Shown: in pieces, positions 52,075 to 60,098 of the stretch | Layout: each line of letters begins with the position of its first letter | Numbering within the stretch: the stretch's first letter is position 1 | NCBI RefSeq assembly: GCF_000422925.1 | Contig: NZ_KE383957.1 | Span: 203,787-267,786, forward strand | Source: Paludibacterium yongneupense DSM 18731 | GTDB lineage: Bacteria > Pseudomonadota > Gammaproteobacteria > Burkholderiales > Chromobacteriaceae | DNA: 64,000 nt | Direction: 5' to 3' | Translations under genes and position numbers: made by a program | The notes under the pieces: generated by a model | The model's input: only the letters and a program-made list of their open reading frames with translations | What the model was told of the DNA's origin: nothing | Database searches by the model: none

Positions 52075-53508
52075 ATGAAGAACAACGATCTCCCCCTGTA
52101 CCAGCAACTGGCCGATGCGATCGCGGTCCAGATCAAAGACGGCATCCTGCGTCCGGGCGAACGGCTGCCCTCTCTGCGCGAAATGCGCATGCGGCGCGGC
52201 TTGAGTCTGAGCACGGTGCAGGAGGCGTTCCGGCGTCTGGAAGACCGCGGTCTGGTCCAGGCGCGGCCGCAGTCCGGCTATTTCGTCAGCCCGCGCGCGG
52301 TGTTCGAGCCGGTGCCGCACCCGACCGCGCCGGGCGAAGTCGAGGTCGACGCGCTGCTGTGGAACTATGTGAAGGATCTGTACGAGGTGGCCCCGGGGCA
52401 TGTCGACGGTTTTCGCAACGCGCATGTCCTGCCCGGGCTGTTGCCGGTGGCCGCCTTGCAGAAACTGACGATCGATTGCGTGCGCAGCCGGCCCGGGCTG
52501 TTGAGCGACTACGGTGTTCCGGCGGGCGATGCCGGTCTGCGCCGCCAGATCGCGCGTCAGGCATTGGAGTGGGACGGCCAGATCTCTCCCGATAATCTGA
52601 TTATTACGCAAGGCACGATCGAGGCCCTGAATCTGGCCTTGCGCGCGTTGACCCGGCCCGGCGACGTGGTGGCGGTCGAGTCGCCCGCCTATTTCTCCTT
52701 GTTGTACTGTCTGAAGGCGCTCGGCCTGCGTGTGGTCGAAATTCCGACCGACCCGGTGTGCGGCATTTCAGTCGATGCGCTGGAGCTGGCCACGCGCGAC
52801 GGCGCGGTGCAGGCGGTGATCCTGGTCGCCAATTTTTCCAATCCGCTCGGTTCGCTGATGCCGGACAGCGCCAAGCAGCGGGTTGCGGATCTGCTGGCCA
52901 GCCGCGATATTCCGCTGATCGAGGACGACGTCTACGGCGAGTTCTATTTCGGGAAGCACCGGCCGCGGCCGATCAAGGCCTTCGACCGAAGCGGCAATGT
53001 GCTGTACTGCTCATCCATGACCAAGAGCGTCGCCCCCGGGCTGCGTGTCGGCTGGATAGAGGCCGGGCGCCATCAGGCCAGCATCGAAGTCCAGAAGTAC
53101 ATCGGCACCCATTCGACGCCCCTGCTCAACCAGGTCGTGCTGGCGCGATTCCTGGAAGATGGCGGCTATGCCCGCCATATGCGTCGCATGCGCCGCACCC
53201 TGGCCGCACAGATGCGGGCGGTGGCGGCTGGCGTGGAGCGCTATTTTCCGGAAGACACCCGTTTTTCGCTGCCTGGCGGCGGTTGCGTGCTATGGCTGCA
53301 ACTGCCGTCCCGCTTCGATAGCATCGCGTTTTACCTGCGTGCGCGCGAAGAAGGCATCGGTGTGGCGCCGGGCCCTCTTTTTTCTCCGCGCGGCGGTTAT
53401 CGCAACTGTGTGCGCTTGTCTTACGCCGCGCCGTGCGATGCGGTGCAGCTGGCCCGCCTGGCCCGTCTCGGCGAGCTCGCGCGGATGCAGCTCGATGGCC
53501 GTCTCTGA
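52075..53508 (+). CDS. MocR-type GntR/aminotransferase fusion regulator
   Basis: 477 residues from the ATG at 52075. A GntR winged helix at about 8-75 (LYQQLADAIAVQIKDGILRP, LPSLREMRMRRGLSLSTVQE) is joined to a fold-type I aminotransferase domain (about 110-470) with the lysine of YCSSMTKSVAPGLRVGWIE expected to hold PLP and NFSNPLGSLM. MocR proteins use PLP or an amine ligand to switch target genes, often vitamin B6 or GABA related. Divergent from the DUF2917 gene. Confidence 0.9.
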   Translation: MKNNDLPLYQQLADAIAVQIKDGILRPGERLPSLREMRMRRGLSLSTVQEAFRRLEDRGLVQARPQSGYFVSPRAVFEPVPHPTAPGEVEVDALLWNYVKDLYEVAPGHVDGFRNAHVLPGLLPVAALQKLTIDCVRSRPGLLSDYGVPAGDAGLRRQIARQALEWDGQISPDNLIITQGTIEALNLALRALTRPGDVVAVESPAYFSLLYCLKALGLRVVEIPTDPVCGISVDALELATRDGAVQAVILVANFSNPLGSLMPDSAKQRVADLLASRDIPLIEDDVYGEFYFGKHRPRPIKAFDRSGNVLYCSSMTKSVAPGLRVGWIEAGRHQASIEVQKYIGTHSTPLLNQVVLARFLEDGGYARHMRRMRRTLAAQMRAVAAGVERYFPEDTRFSLPGGGCVLWLQLPSRFDSIAFYLRAREEGIGVAPGPLFSPRGGYRNCVRLSYAAPCDAVQLARLARLGELARMQLDGRL

Positions 53509-54129
53509 GTCGGCCCATTCTCGTCATTCCTCCCGTTTTTCACCGATGCAGACCTGCCGCTATTTTGTCAGGCGGGCACCGGTGTTTTTATTCCCTATTC
53601 CAGATATTTCACTTTTCTATGGCTGTATTTTCAGAACGGCCTATTTAATAGGTGTCAGATATTTATTCGTTCGGATTTCTGGATAAAAACCCATTATTTC
53701 GTTCGGTTTTTCGGAAGCGGCGCATCCTGTGTTTGGCTCCCTTGTGGCATGCTTGTGCTGCCGTTAAATCCTTTTGTCATTTCCGTCGTGGCGCCAATTT
53801 ATTGGATAATATATTGATATATATGCGTATTATTTCTGTTTCTCTACTTGGCGTGCCAGCGGGTGAGCCGTGCCCGGGCCGCCGGCAGCGGGCGGGAGTC
53901 ATGATATGGCAAGGCGCGGCCGGATAGGCCGTTCGGTTTTTCGGATAAGGTGAAACGGATGTGAAATTTTGAATGGGGTGCAGTGTTATTTAAATGTTAC
54001 AGCGGGCATTGTCGGGGTTTGATTGTTCTGGACGCTGGCTAAATTAATATTCTAGACTCGGCGCCATCATGGCTGGCTCAATTCGGCTTTGATGCTTTGT
54101 CTATCAATACGCTCGATGTGGAGATAATA
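53509..54129. other. Intergenic region, AT-rich, with a repeated short motif
   Basis: 620 bases without a recognised gene between the MocR gene and ansB. CGTTCGGTTTTTCGGA occurs at 53700-53715 and 53930-53945, with a looser form at 53668. The last 150 bases before ansB are AT-rich and contain TTTGATTGTTCTGG and TATTCTAGA stretches that may form its promoter. A 91-codon frame at 53652 is not supported. Confidence 0.4.
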
Positions 54130-55197
54130 ATGAATAAAATGATCAAACCCTTGCTCGCCACGTGTGTCCTGGCTGTCGGACTCGCGCTCCCTGCCCAGGC
54201 GGCTCCCTTGCCGCATGTCGTGATTCTGGCCACTGGCGGTACGATAGCCGGTACCGGCGCCAATACCACGACCACGGTCGGCTATACCGCGGCCAAGCTG
54301 GGTGTCGACCAGATGATTGCGGCCGTACCCGAGTTGCAGAAAGTGGCGGAGGTGCGCGGCGAGCAGGTGGCGCAGGTAGCCAGCGAGAGCATGAATAATG
54401 CGGTCTGGCTCAAGCTGGCTCATCGCGTCAACCAGCTGCTCGCGCAAAAAGATGTCGACGGCATCGTCATCACCCACGGGTCGGATACGCTGGAAGAAAC
54501 CGCCTATTTCCTCGATCTGGTCGTCAAAAGCAAGAAGCCGGTGGTGATGGTCGCCTCGATGCGTCCTTCCACCGCGATCAGCGCCGACGGCCCGATCAAT
54601 CTCTACAACGGGGTCATCCTGGCCGGCAGCAAGGAGGCGATCGGCAAGGGGGTCATGATCGCGATGAACGATCAGATCAGTTCTGCGCGCGATGTGAGCA
54701 AGTCCAACACTTCGACCGTGGATACCTTCCGTAACCCGGACCTTGGCTTCCTCGGCTATATGCAGGATAACAAGGCGCACTTCTACCGCATGTCCACGCG
54801 CAAGAATACGGCCGATACCGAATTCAACGTCGATGCACTCGATGCCCTGCCGCGCGTGGACATCGTCTACGGCTATGCCAATATGGATCGCGTTGCGATG
54901 GATGCCGATATCGCCGCCGGCGCCCAGGGCGTGATACAGGCCAGCGTCGGCGACGGCAGCGTCCCGGCGCAGATGATGCCGGCGTATCGCGATGCGCGGC
55001 ATCGCGGGGTGATCGTTGTGCGCAGTTCGCGCGTCGGCAGCGGCATTGTCGCCCGCAACGGCGAGGCGAACGACGACAAGGAAGACCTGGTTGTCAGCGA
55101 CACGCTCAATCCGCAGAAGGCGCGCATTCTGTTGATGCTGGCCCTGACCCGTACCCGCGATACCCGGGAGATTCAGCGCATGTTCTATACCTACTGA
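54130..55197 (+). CDS. ansB: L-asparaginase II (periplasmic)
   Basis: 355 residues from the ATG at 54130 (GGAGA upstream). Signal peptide (about 1-24). The type II asparaginase motifs are VVILATGGTIAGTGANTTTT (catalytic Thr in GGTIAG, about 36-41), VDGIVITHGSDTLEETAYFL (about 107-126, TD/K/D active-site set) and SMRPSTAISADGPINLYNGV. It converts asparagine to aspartate and ammonia in the periplasm and in E. coli is induced under anaerobiosis. A U-less hairpin follows. Confidence 0.95.
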   Translation: MNKMIKPLLATCVLAVGLALPAQAAPLPHVVILATGGTIAGTGANTTTTVGYTAAKLGVDQMIAAVPELQKVAEVRGEQVAQVASESMNNAVWLKLAHRVNQLLAQKDVDGIVITHGSDTLEETAYFLDLVVKSKKPVVMVASMRPSTAISADGPINLYNGVILAGSKEAIGKGVMIAMNDQISSARDVSKSNTSTVDTFRNPDLGFLGYMQDNKAHFYRMSTRKNTADTEFNVDALDALPRVDIVYGYANMDRVAMDADIAAGAQGVIQASVGDGSVPAQMMPAYRDARHRGVIVVRSSRVGSGIVARNGEANDDKEDLVVSDTLNPQKARILLMLALTRTRDTREIQRMFYTY

Positions 55198-55205
55198 GCC
55201 GACGC

Positions 55206-55234
55206 GCCGCCCGGCGCGTGTCGCGCCGGGCGGC
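55206..55234. terminator. 13-bp GC hairpin between ansB and aox
   Basis: Perfect stem GCCGCCCGGCGCG / CGCGCCGGGCGGC with loop TGT in the 47-base gap between convergent genes. No U-tract follows on either strand. Confidence 0.65.
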
Positions 55235-55244
55235 TCAGACCGGC

Positions 55245-55868
55245 TCAGGCCGGATGTGCGGGCGGGGAGGACAGCCGGTCGGCAAAGCCGTGATTGACGT
55301 CGCGGTGGCCTGCCTCGTCGTCGCGTACGGCGAGGATGACCTCGCGCAGACGCGCATCGGGTGCGAGTCGCCAGTAGTCGATCGCGATCGCCGGCGCGGC
55401 GACATTGGCGTATATCCCGCTGTCGACGCCGGCCAGGTATTCGGTATAACTGTAGACTGCTTCTTCTTCGAAGTAGCCGACCAGGCGATGGGCGGTTTTG
55501 GGAGATAGCAGATACAGCATGAAGAAGAAATTATAAAAAACGCCCTGTGCAATCAGGATCAACAGCCTTTCCAGTGGCGACGGGTGCGCGATGTGGATGA
55601 ACGTCATCAGATGCATGCGCTCGTTTTCGGCCTCTTCGAGCAGGGTCCGGATCCAGCCGCCGTCGGCCGAGAGGCGGCGCAGGGCGCGCAGATGCTGCAA
55701 GGTCGCGCCGACCATCCCGGGGACGGCGGCAACCGTTTCCAGAACGATCGCGCGATGACCGTAGCGGCGGGCGAAAAACAGATCGGCGAAGAAGCGAAGC
55801 GTTTTGCAGGTCGCGTAGGCGAAGCTGTCGGAGAAGCCCCGCGGGCGATGGTGTGGTGAGGATGTCAT
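55245..55868 (-). CDS. aox: Alternative oxidase (di-iron ubiquinol oxidase)
   Basis: 207 residues. All di-iron ligand motifs of alternative oxidase are visible: LET (Glu44), NERMH (Glu83, His86), FEEEA (Glu135) and [12 protein letters not shown] (Glu185, His188). It is shorter than plant or fungal enzymes, which have a mitochondrial leader, as expected for a bacterial form. It oxidises ubiquinol and reduces oxygen without pumping protons, and is insensitive to cyanide and NO. It lies 22 bases downstream of hmp on the same strand, so both are one operon. Confidence 0.93.
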   Translation of the reverse strand: MTSSPHHRPRGFSDSFAYATCKTLRFFADLFFARRYGHRAIVLETVAAVPGMVGATLQHLRALRRLSADGGWIRTLLEEAENERMHLMTFIHIAHPSPLERLLILIAQGVFYNFFFMLYLLSPKTAHRLVGYFEEEAVYSYTEYLAGVDSGIYANVAAPAIAIDYWRLAPDARLREVILAVRDDEAGHRDVNHGFADRLSSPPAHPA

Positions 55869-55890
55869 CGTATTTTTCCTGAGTGGACGC

Positions 55891-57084
55891 TTAGCGCAGG
55901 TGGTCGAGCAGTTCCGGCCCGAAAACCTCGCGCCGCATGCGCGCCGGACTGATTTTTTCCGTCAGCAGGCTCTGCCATTGCGCCTGCATGAAACCGAGGG
56001 GGCCGCATAGGTAAAAATCGCCGTCGCGGTCTCGTGCTTCGAGAATGCGTTGCATCTCTACGCGCCCGGCGATCTGGAAGTCGCGGCCGATGCGGTCGCT
56101 GTCTTGCGCACATTCGTATGCCACGATCACGCGCAGATCGGTGTGATGCGCGCGCGCGCGCTCAAGGTCGGCCCGCAGCGCGTGCCGACTGCCGTTGCGG
56201 GCAGCGTGCACGAACAGTACGGGCCGCCTCGAACCGGTCGCGAGCAGTGTATTGAGTGCGCTGATCATCGGCGTGACGCCGATGCCGGCCGATAGCAGGA
56301 CCAGCGGCGTTTCGCCTTCCAGCTGCACCGTGAAATCCCCGAATGCCGGGCTGACCTGCAAGCTGTCGCCAGGTTTGACATTCGTGTGCAGCCAGTTTGA
56401 GACCCGTCCCTTCGGCTCGGCGCTTTCGCGCTTGACGCTGATGCGCCACCATGGTGCGGAGGGCGCATCCGACAGGCTGTACTGCCGACGCTGGCGCCAG
56501 CCGTCGGCACCGACCTCGACACTGATATATTGACCGGGTTGAAATCCCCCCGGACTGTTGCCATCCGCGGTTTGAAGCAGATAGGAGCGCACGTCCTCGC
56601 TTTCTTCGCGGACCTCGGCCACCCGTACCGCGATCAGTTCGCCGGCCTGGGTGCCTGTGCGCTGGTAGAGCCGGGCTTCGGCAGCGATCAACTCGCCGGC
56701 CAGCAGCCAGTAGGCTTCGTCCCAGGCGGCCAGCAGCCCGGGTGTGGCCGCATCGCCGAGAACCGCCGCGATGGCGCCGAGCAGATGGCGGCCGACGACA
56801 GGATAGTGTGCGGGTCCGATTCCGACCGCCGCGTGCTTATGGACAATGCGCTCGATCACCGGTGCCAGTGCCGCCGCATTGTCGATATTGGCCGCATACG
56901 CGAACACGGCGGCAGCCAATGACTGCTGCTGTGCCCCATTGGCCTGGTTGCCCATATTGAACAGGGTTGTCAGCTCGGGGTGGGCGCGGAACATGTCGGC
57001 GTAGAAGTGCCGGGTGATGGCCAGTCCGTGTTCGCGCAGCACCGGTACGCTGGCCGCGATGTAGGGACGGGAGGAGGGAGACAA
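55891..57084 (-). CDS. hmp: Flavohaemoglobin / NO dioxygenase
   Basis: 397 residues from a TTG at 57084; E. coli Hmp has 396, and AAGGAA precedes the TTG. The longer frame starting at 57111 would begin inside an NsrR-like operator. Globin domain (about 1-138): HFYADMF with B10 Tyr28 and proximal His84 in VHKHAAV. FAD domain follows with RQYSLSDAP (about 211-219) and VSNWLHTNV, and the NAD domain with [10 protein letters not shown] and CGPLGFM. It converts NO and oxygen to nitrate. The next gene is aox. Confidence 0.95.
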   Translation of the reverse strand: MSPSSRPYIAASVPVLREHGLAITRHFYADMFRAHPELTTLFNMGNQANGAQQQSLAAAVFAYAANIDNAAALAPVIERIVHKHAAVGIGPAHYPVVGRHLLGAIAAVLGDAATPGLLAAWDEAYWLLAGELIAAEARLYQRTGTQAGELIAVRVAEVREESEDVRSYLLQTADGNSPGGFQPGQYISVEVGADGWRQRRQYSLSDAPSAPWWRISVKRESAEPKGRVSNWLHTNVKPGDSLQVSPAFGDFTVQLEGETPLVLLSAGIGVTPMISALNTLLATGSRRPVLFVHAARNGSRHALRADLERARAHHTDLRVIVAYECAQDSDRIGRDFQIAGRVEMQRILEARDRDGDFYLCGPLGFMQAQWQSLLTEKISPARMRREVFGPELLDHLR

Positions 57085-57102
57085 CGTGGCTTTTCCTTTT
57101 TT

Positions 57103-57125
57103 ATGATGCATTTTAAATGCATTAA
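57103..57125 (-). promoter_or_regulatory. NsrR-like operator, proximal
   Basis: Core ATGCATTT-T-AAATGCAT (57106-57122), a perfect 8-bp-arm palindrome around T57114, within a 23-base site matching the NsrR pattern (AAGATGYATTT and AAATRCATCTT around one base) at 18 of 22 positions. It lies 19 bases upstream of the hmp TTG. Confidence 0.75.
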
Positions 57126-57194
57126 TTTGGGTGCGACTCCGTGTCGCCGTCGCTCGCGCGCCCCCAGGCACGCGACGACACGGCATGTGCATCC

Positions 57195-57226
57195 AGTATA
57201 CGAAAGATGTATATTAAATACAATTT
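57195..57226 (-). promoter_or_regulatory. hmp promoter with overlapping NsrR-like operator, distal
   Basis: On the minus strand TTGTAT (57223-57218), a 17-base spacer and TATACT (57200-57195) give a near-consensus sigma-70 promoter, with start expected near 57188. A 23-base NsrR-type site, AAGATGTATAT-T-AAATACAATTT on the plus strand (57204-57226), covers the -35 and spacer and matches 19 of 22 consensus positions. Repressor bound here would block hmp-aox; NO would release it. Confidence 0.75.
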
Positions 57227-57288
57227 ACCGGGCAGGCACTCCAGCCTGCGCAGGAAGGCCCGGTCGGCAGCGGAAGAGCGCGCAGGCG

Positions 57289-58158
57289 CTAGCCGAGCGC
57301 GAGCCTGTCATGAACCTCGGCGAGGATGATCGCCGCGAGTTGCTTCACCGGCGCGGCGGGCTCGGATTCGGCCCGATGCAGCACGAGTCCTATTGCGGGC
57401 AGTTCGGGTAGCCCCTCCACGACGGCCAGATCCGCAGGGAGTTCCACTTTCGTCCGGACCGTAATGCCGAGGCCGGCACCCACGGCAGCCCATATTCCGC
57501 TCAGGCTCGGGCTGGTGAATGCCAGCCGCCATGGAATGGCCGCGCGGTCCAGCGCGTCGATCGCGGCGCTGCGCATCAGGCACGGCGCTTCGAAGGCCGC
57601 GAGGGGAAGGCGCTCGCCCGCGTCGATTGCCACTCCGGTTTTTCTCCCTATCCAGTACATCGGAAGCTCGGCGATGTACTGACTGTGCGGGGTCCGGTTG
57701 CCGGAATCCCAGGCCAGGGCAAGGTCGAGACGACCGCTGCCGACCCCCTCGAGCAACTCGGCGTTTCGCGCCACTCTGACCTCGACTTGAATGCGCGGAT
57801 GGGCCCGGGCGAAAAGGCCTAGCGTCCCGGCAAGGAGATGAGCACCGAAATCTTCTTGCAGGCCGAGCCGCACACAGCCCTGAAGTTCATCGTCCCGTAC
57901 GGCGGCCACGGCTTCGTCGTTGAGTGCGAGCAAGCGTTTGGCGTAACCGAATAAAACCTCGCCGCCAGGGGTGAGCGCCATGCCGCGTCCGGATTTGCGC
58001 AGGACCGGTGTGCCGGCCTGCTCCTCCAGTTTCTTGAGCTGCGCGCTGATCGCCGAGGTCGAGCGCCCGAGGCGATGGGCTGCTTTGGCAAAGCTGCCCA
58101 GTTCAATGCCCAGCACAAAGCCGCGCAGCACATCCAGATCAAGCACGATGCGTCGCAT
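57289..58158 (-). CDS. LysR family regulator
   Basis: 289 residues from the ATG at 58158. Helix-turn-helix (about 3-60: LDVLRGFVLGIELGSFAKAA, SAISAQLKKLEEQAGTPVLR) and regulatory domain. It is divergent from the AhpD-like/tautomerase/DUF4865 operon, an arrangement seen in several proteobacteria, so it is the probable controller. A 19-base palindrome lies between. Confidence 0.88.
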   Translation of the reverse strand: MRRIVLDLDVLRGFVLGIELGSFAKAAHRLGRSTSAISAQLKKLEEQAGTPVLRKSGRGMALTPGGEVLFGYAKRLLALNDEAVAAVRDDELQGCVRLGLQEDFGAHLLAGTLGLFARAHPRIQVEVRVARNAELLEGVGSGRLDLALAWDSGNRTPHSQYIAELPMYWIGRKTGVAIDAGERLPLAAFEAPCLMRSAAIDALDRAAIPWRLAFTSPSLSGIWAAVGAGLGITVRTKVELPADLAVVEGLPELPAIGLVLHRAESEPAAPVKQLAAIILAEVHDRLALG

Positions 58159-58195
58159 TGTTATCGTCCGTTTTTTTGGGATTGTATATTAAAAA

Positions 58196-58214
58196 AATCC
58201 TGATTTTCAGGATT
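58196..58214. promoter_or_regulatory. Palindromic operator in LysR-operon gap
   Basis: AATCCTGA-TTT-TCAGGATT, a perfect 8-bp-arm inverted repeat six bases after a TATATT (58185-58190) that may be the -10 of the LysR gene or lie in the operon promoter. LysR dimers bind such sites. Confidence 0.55.
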
Positions 58215-58269
58215 ATGTTTGCCTGTTATCGTGATGCCGTCAAGCCTGCTTTCACTAACGGAGGGTTTC

Positions 58270-58590
58270 ATGAGTACAGAACAAAGCTATGGACAACGCG
58301 CGATGGGGCGGGATATGCCAAAGCTGGCCGAACTGACCGACACGGTGCTGTTCGGGGATATGTGGGAACGGGCCGAATTGTCGAAACGGGACCGCAGTCT
58401 TGTTACCGTGGCCGCCTTGCTTGCCCTGTACCGGCTGGAACAGCTGCCGTTCCATCTCGAGCGGGCTCTCGAAAACGGCGTAAGCAAGGACGAATTGACC
58501 GAACTCATCACCCATCTGGCCTTTTACGCCGGCTGGCCTGCCGCCGCCTCGGCCGCCAGCTTGCTGCAAGCCGCGACGCGCCGGGGCTGA
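58270..58590 (+). CDS. Carboxymuconolactone decarboxylase/AhpD-like family protein
   Basis: 106 residues from the ATG at 58270. GRDMPKLAELTDTVLFGDMW, ELSKRDRSLVTVAALLALYR and the PFHLERALENGVSKDELTEL plus HLAFYAGWPAAASAAS core fit the CMD family, without the redox CxxC of AhpD. With the next two genes it forms a cluster of unknown pathway, often under a divergent LysR. Confidence 0.85.
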   Translation: MSTEQSYGQRAMGRDMPKLAELTDTVLFGDMWERAELSKRDRSLVTVAALLALYRLEQLPFHLERALENGVSKDELTELITHLAFYAGWPAAASAASLLQAATRRG

Positions 58591-58639
58591 TCGATGGTCG
58601 TGACGTCCTTTTTTTACCTGGTCATGGAGTTTTCATCTT

Positions 58640-59029
58640 ATGCCCTACGTCCGAATATCACTGCTTGAAGGGAAGTCCGCCGACTATCTGGGCTCCCTTT
58701 CCGACACGCTCCACCAGGCGATGGTGGAGACGTTCAACGTCCCGGCGAAGGATCGCTTCCATATCTTCCACCAACTGGCGTCGGAGGCGTTTGTGTTCGA
58801 CCGCGAGTATATGTGCGGTCCGCGCAGCGACGACTTTGTGCTGATTGCCATTACGACCGGGCGGACTCGTGATGCGGCGACCCGACAAGCCTTTTTCCGA
58901 CGGCTCGCCGACTTGCTGGAAATCGCGCCGGGAATTCGACGGCAGGATGTCATGGTGGTGATCACGAACAGCGAAATGGGGGAGTGGTCATTCGGCGATG
59001 GTGTTTCGGCCCTGCCTGTTGCGGTGTAA
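58640..59029 (+). CDS. Tautomerase family protein
   Basis: 129 residues, starting MPYVRISLLEGKSADYLGSL, so Pro becomes residue 1 after Met removal, as needed for tautomerase catalysis. The length and the RPEDRFHIF-like AKDRFHIFHQL and VMVVITNSEMGEWSFGDG suggest the cis-CaaD/MSAD-like two-domain group rather than 62-residue 4-OT. Substrate unknown; operon with the AhpD-like and DUF4865 genes. Confidence 0.85.
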   Translation: MPYVRISLLEGKSADYLGSLSDTLHQAMVETFNVPAKDRFHIFHQLASEAFVFDREYMCGPRSDDFVLIAITTGRTRDAATRQAFFRRLADLLEIAPGIRRQDVMVVITNSEMGEWSFGDGVSALPVAV

Positions 59030-59049
59030 CGAAGGAAACGGAGGCTCAG

Positions 59050-59634
59050 ATGTTGGCAATGCAATACAGCTTTTCACTTCCGGCTGACTACGATATGTCG
59101 GTCATTCAAGATCGAATTGCAAAAAACGGGCACCTGATGGACGGGTTTCCCCTGCTGCTGTTCAAGACCTTCCTGTATGCGCGGCGGGACCCGACGCGGC
59201 GAGATGCTCGCGAGAACCTCTACGCGCCATTCTATCTATGGGAACGTAACGAGGGAATGAATGCCTTCCTTGGAGGGCAGGGCTTCGCCGCCCTGACCGA
59301 GGCTTTTGGCTGGCCTGCGATCAAAACCTGGTCGGTGTGGGATGCTATCGTGCCGTCGGCACTGGGCGCGGCGAGCTGCGCCACGCGCGAGATCCTCCCC
59401 ATTGCACCCCATGCCTCTCTTGCGGAGCTTCAGAAACGGGAAACCGATGGCCTGCGCTTCGATATCGATACCCACGGCGCGCTGGCGGCGGTAGTCGGGT
59501 TCGATCCCGGCACTTGGAGCCTGGTGCGCTTCCGGCTCTGGCCAGCGCCGCGCATGCGCGCGGCGCGAGAGGGCGTACAGGTCTATGACATCGGCCATAT
59601 CTCTACCGGCGTCGCCAGCCGCCTCCCGCAGTAG
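59050..59634 (+). CDS. DUF4865 family protein
   Basis: 194 residues from the ATG at 59050 (GGAGG upstream). AMQYSFSLPADYDMSVIQDR is the family's signature start; FLYARRDPTRRDARENLYAP and LWERNEGMNAFLGGQGFAAL follow. It is almost always found with a tautomerase and AhpD-like gene. Function unknown; possibly a monooxygenase-like beta-barrel. Convergent with nrdG. Confidence 0.85.
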   Translation: MLAMQYSFSLPADYDMSVIQDRIAKNGHLMDGFPLLLFKTFLYARRDPTRRDARENLYAPFYLWERNEGMNAFLGGQGFAALTEAFGWPAIKTWSVWDAIVPSALGAASCATREILPIAPHASLAELQKRETDGLRFDIDTHGALAAVVGFDPGTWSLVRFRLWPAPRMRAAREGVQVYDIGHISTGVASRLPQ

Positions 59635-59643
59635 CGGGGAGGC

Positions 59644-60093
59644 TCAGGCCCTGGGCAGCCGGATCAGGCGCTGATTGGCCGAACCGCGCCAGGGCTCGCT
59701 GCTGGGCTTGTCCTGCTCGTACTTGCCATCGATCACGACGTCGACCAGGCCGAGTATGTCCAGTTCTGCGACGTCTTCGAAACGGTAGCCTGTCCACAAC
59801 CAGATGTCTTTGTCCGGGTAGCGCTGCTTGAATGCGCGGCACAGAGCCAGTATTTCGCCGCGGTTGTGCGGGTGCAGAGGGTCGCCGCCGCTCAGGCTCA
59901 GCCCATCGTGTGTGGCGCAGGCATCCAGTATCCGTTCGCGGACGTCGGCAGTGAACGGGGTGCCGGCTTTGCGGTCCCAAGTCGAGCGGTTGTAGCAGCC
60001 CTCGCAGGCGTGCAGGCAGCCGGTCACGAACAAGGTGACGCGGATGCCTTCGCCGTTGACCAGATCGCAGGTGTAGAAACGATCGTAATTCAT
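59644..60093 (-). CDS. nrdG: Anaerobic ribonucleotide reductase activating protein
   Basis: 149 residues from the ATG at 60093. Radical-SAM motif CLHACEGC (CX3CX2C, about 25-32) and SLSGGDPLHPHNRGE (about 64-78). It generates the glycyl radical in NrdD using SAM. It is six bases after nrdD, one operon. Confidence 0.93.
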   Translation of the reverse strand: MNYDRFYTCDLVNGEGIRVTLFVTGCLHACEGCYNRSTWDRKAGTPFTADVRERILDACATHDGLSLSGGDPLHPHNRGEILALCRAFKQRYPDKDIWLWTGYRFEDVAELDILGLVDVVIDGKYEQDKPSSEPWRGSANQRLIRLPRA

Positions 60094-60098
60094 CGCAT

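Noticed and set aside
53652-53927. 91-codon frame between the MocR gene and ansB
   Set aside because: No ribosome site, no domain, unusual composition.
57109-57111. ATG as start of hmp
   Set aside because: It lies in the NsrR-like operator and adds nine residues absent from the family; the TTG at 57084 fits better.
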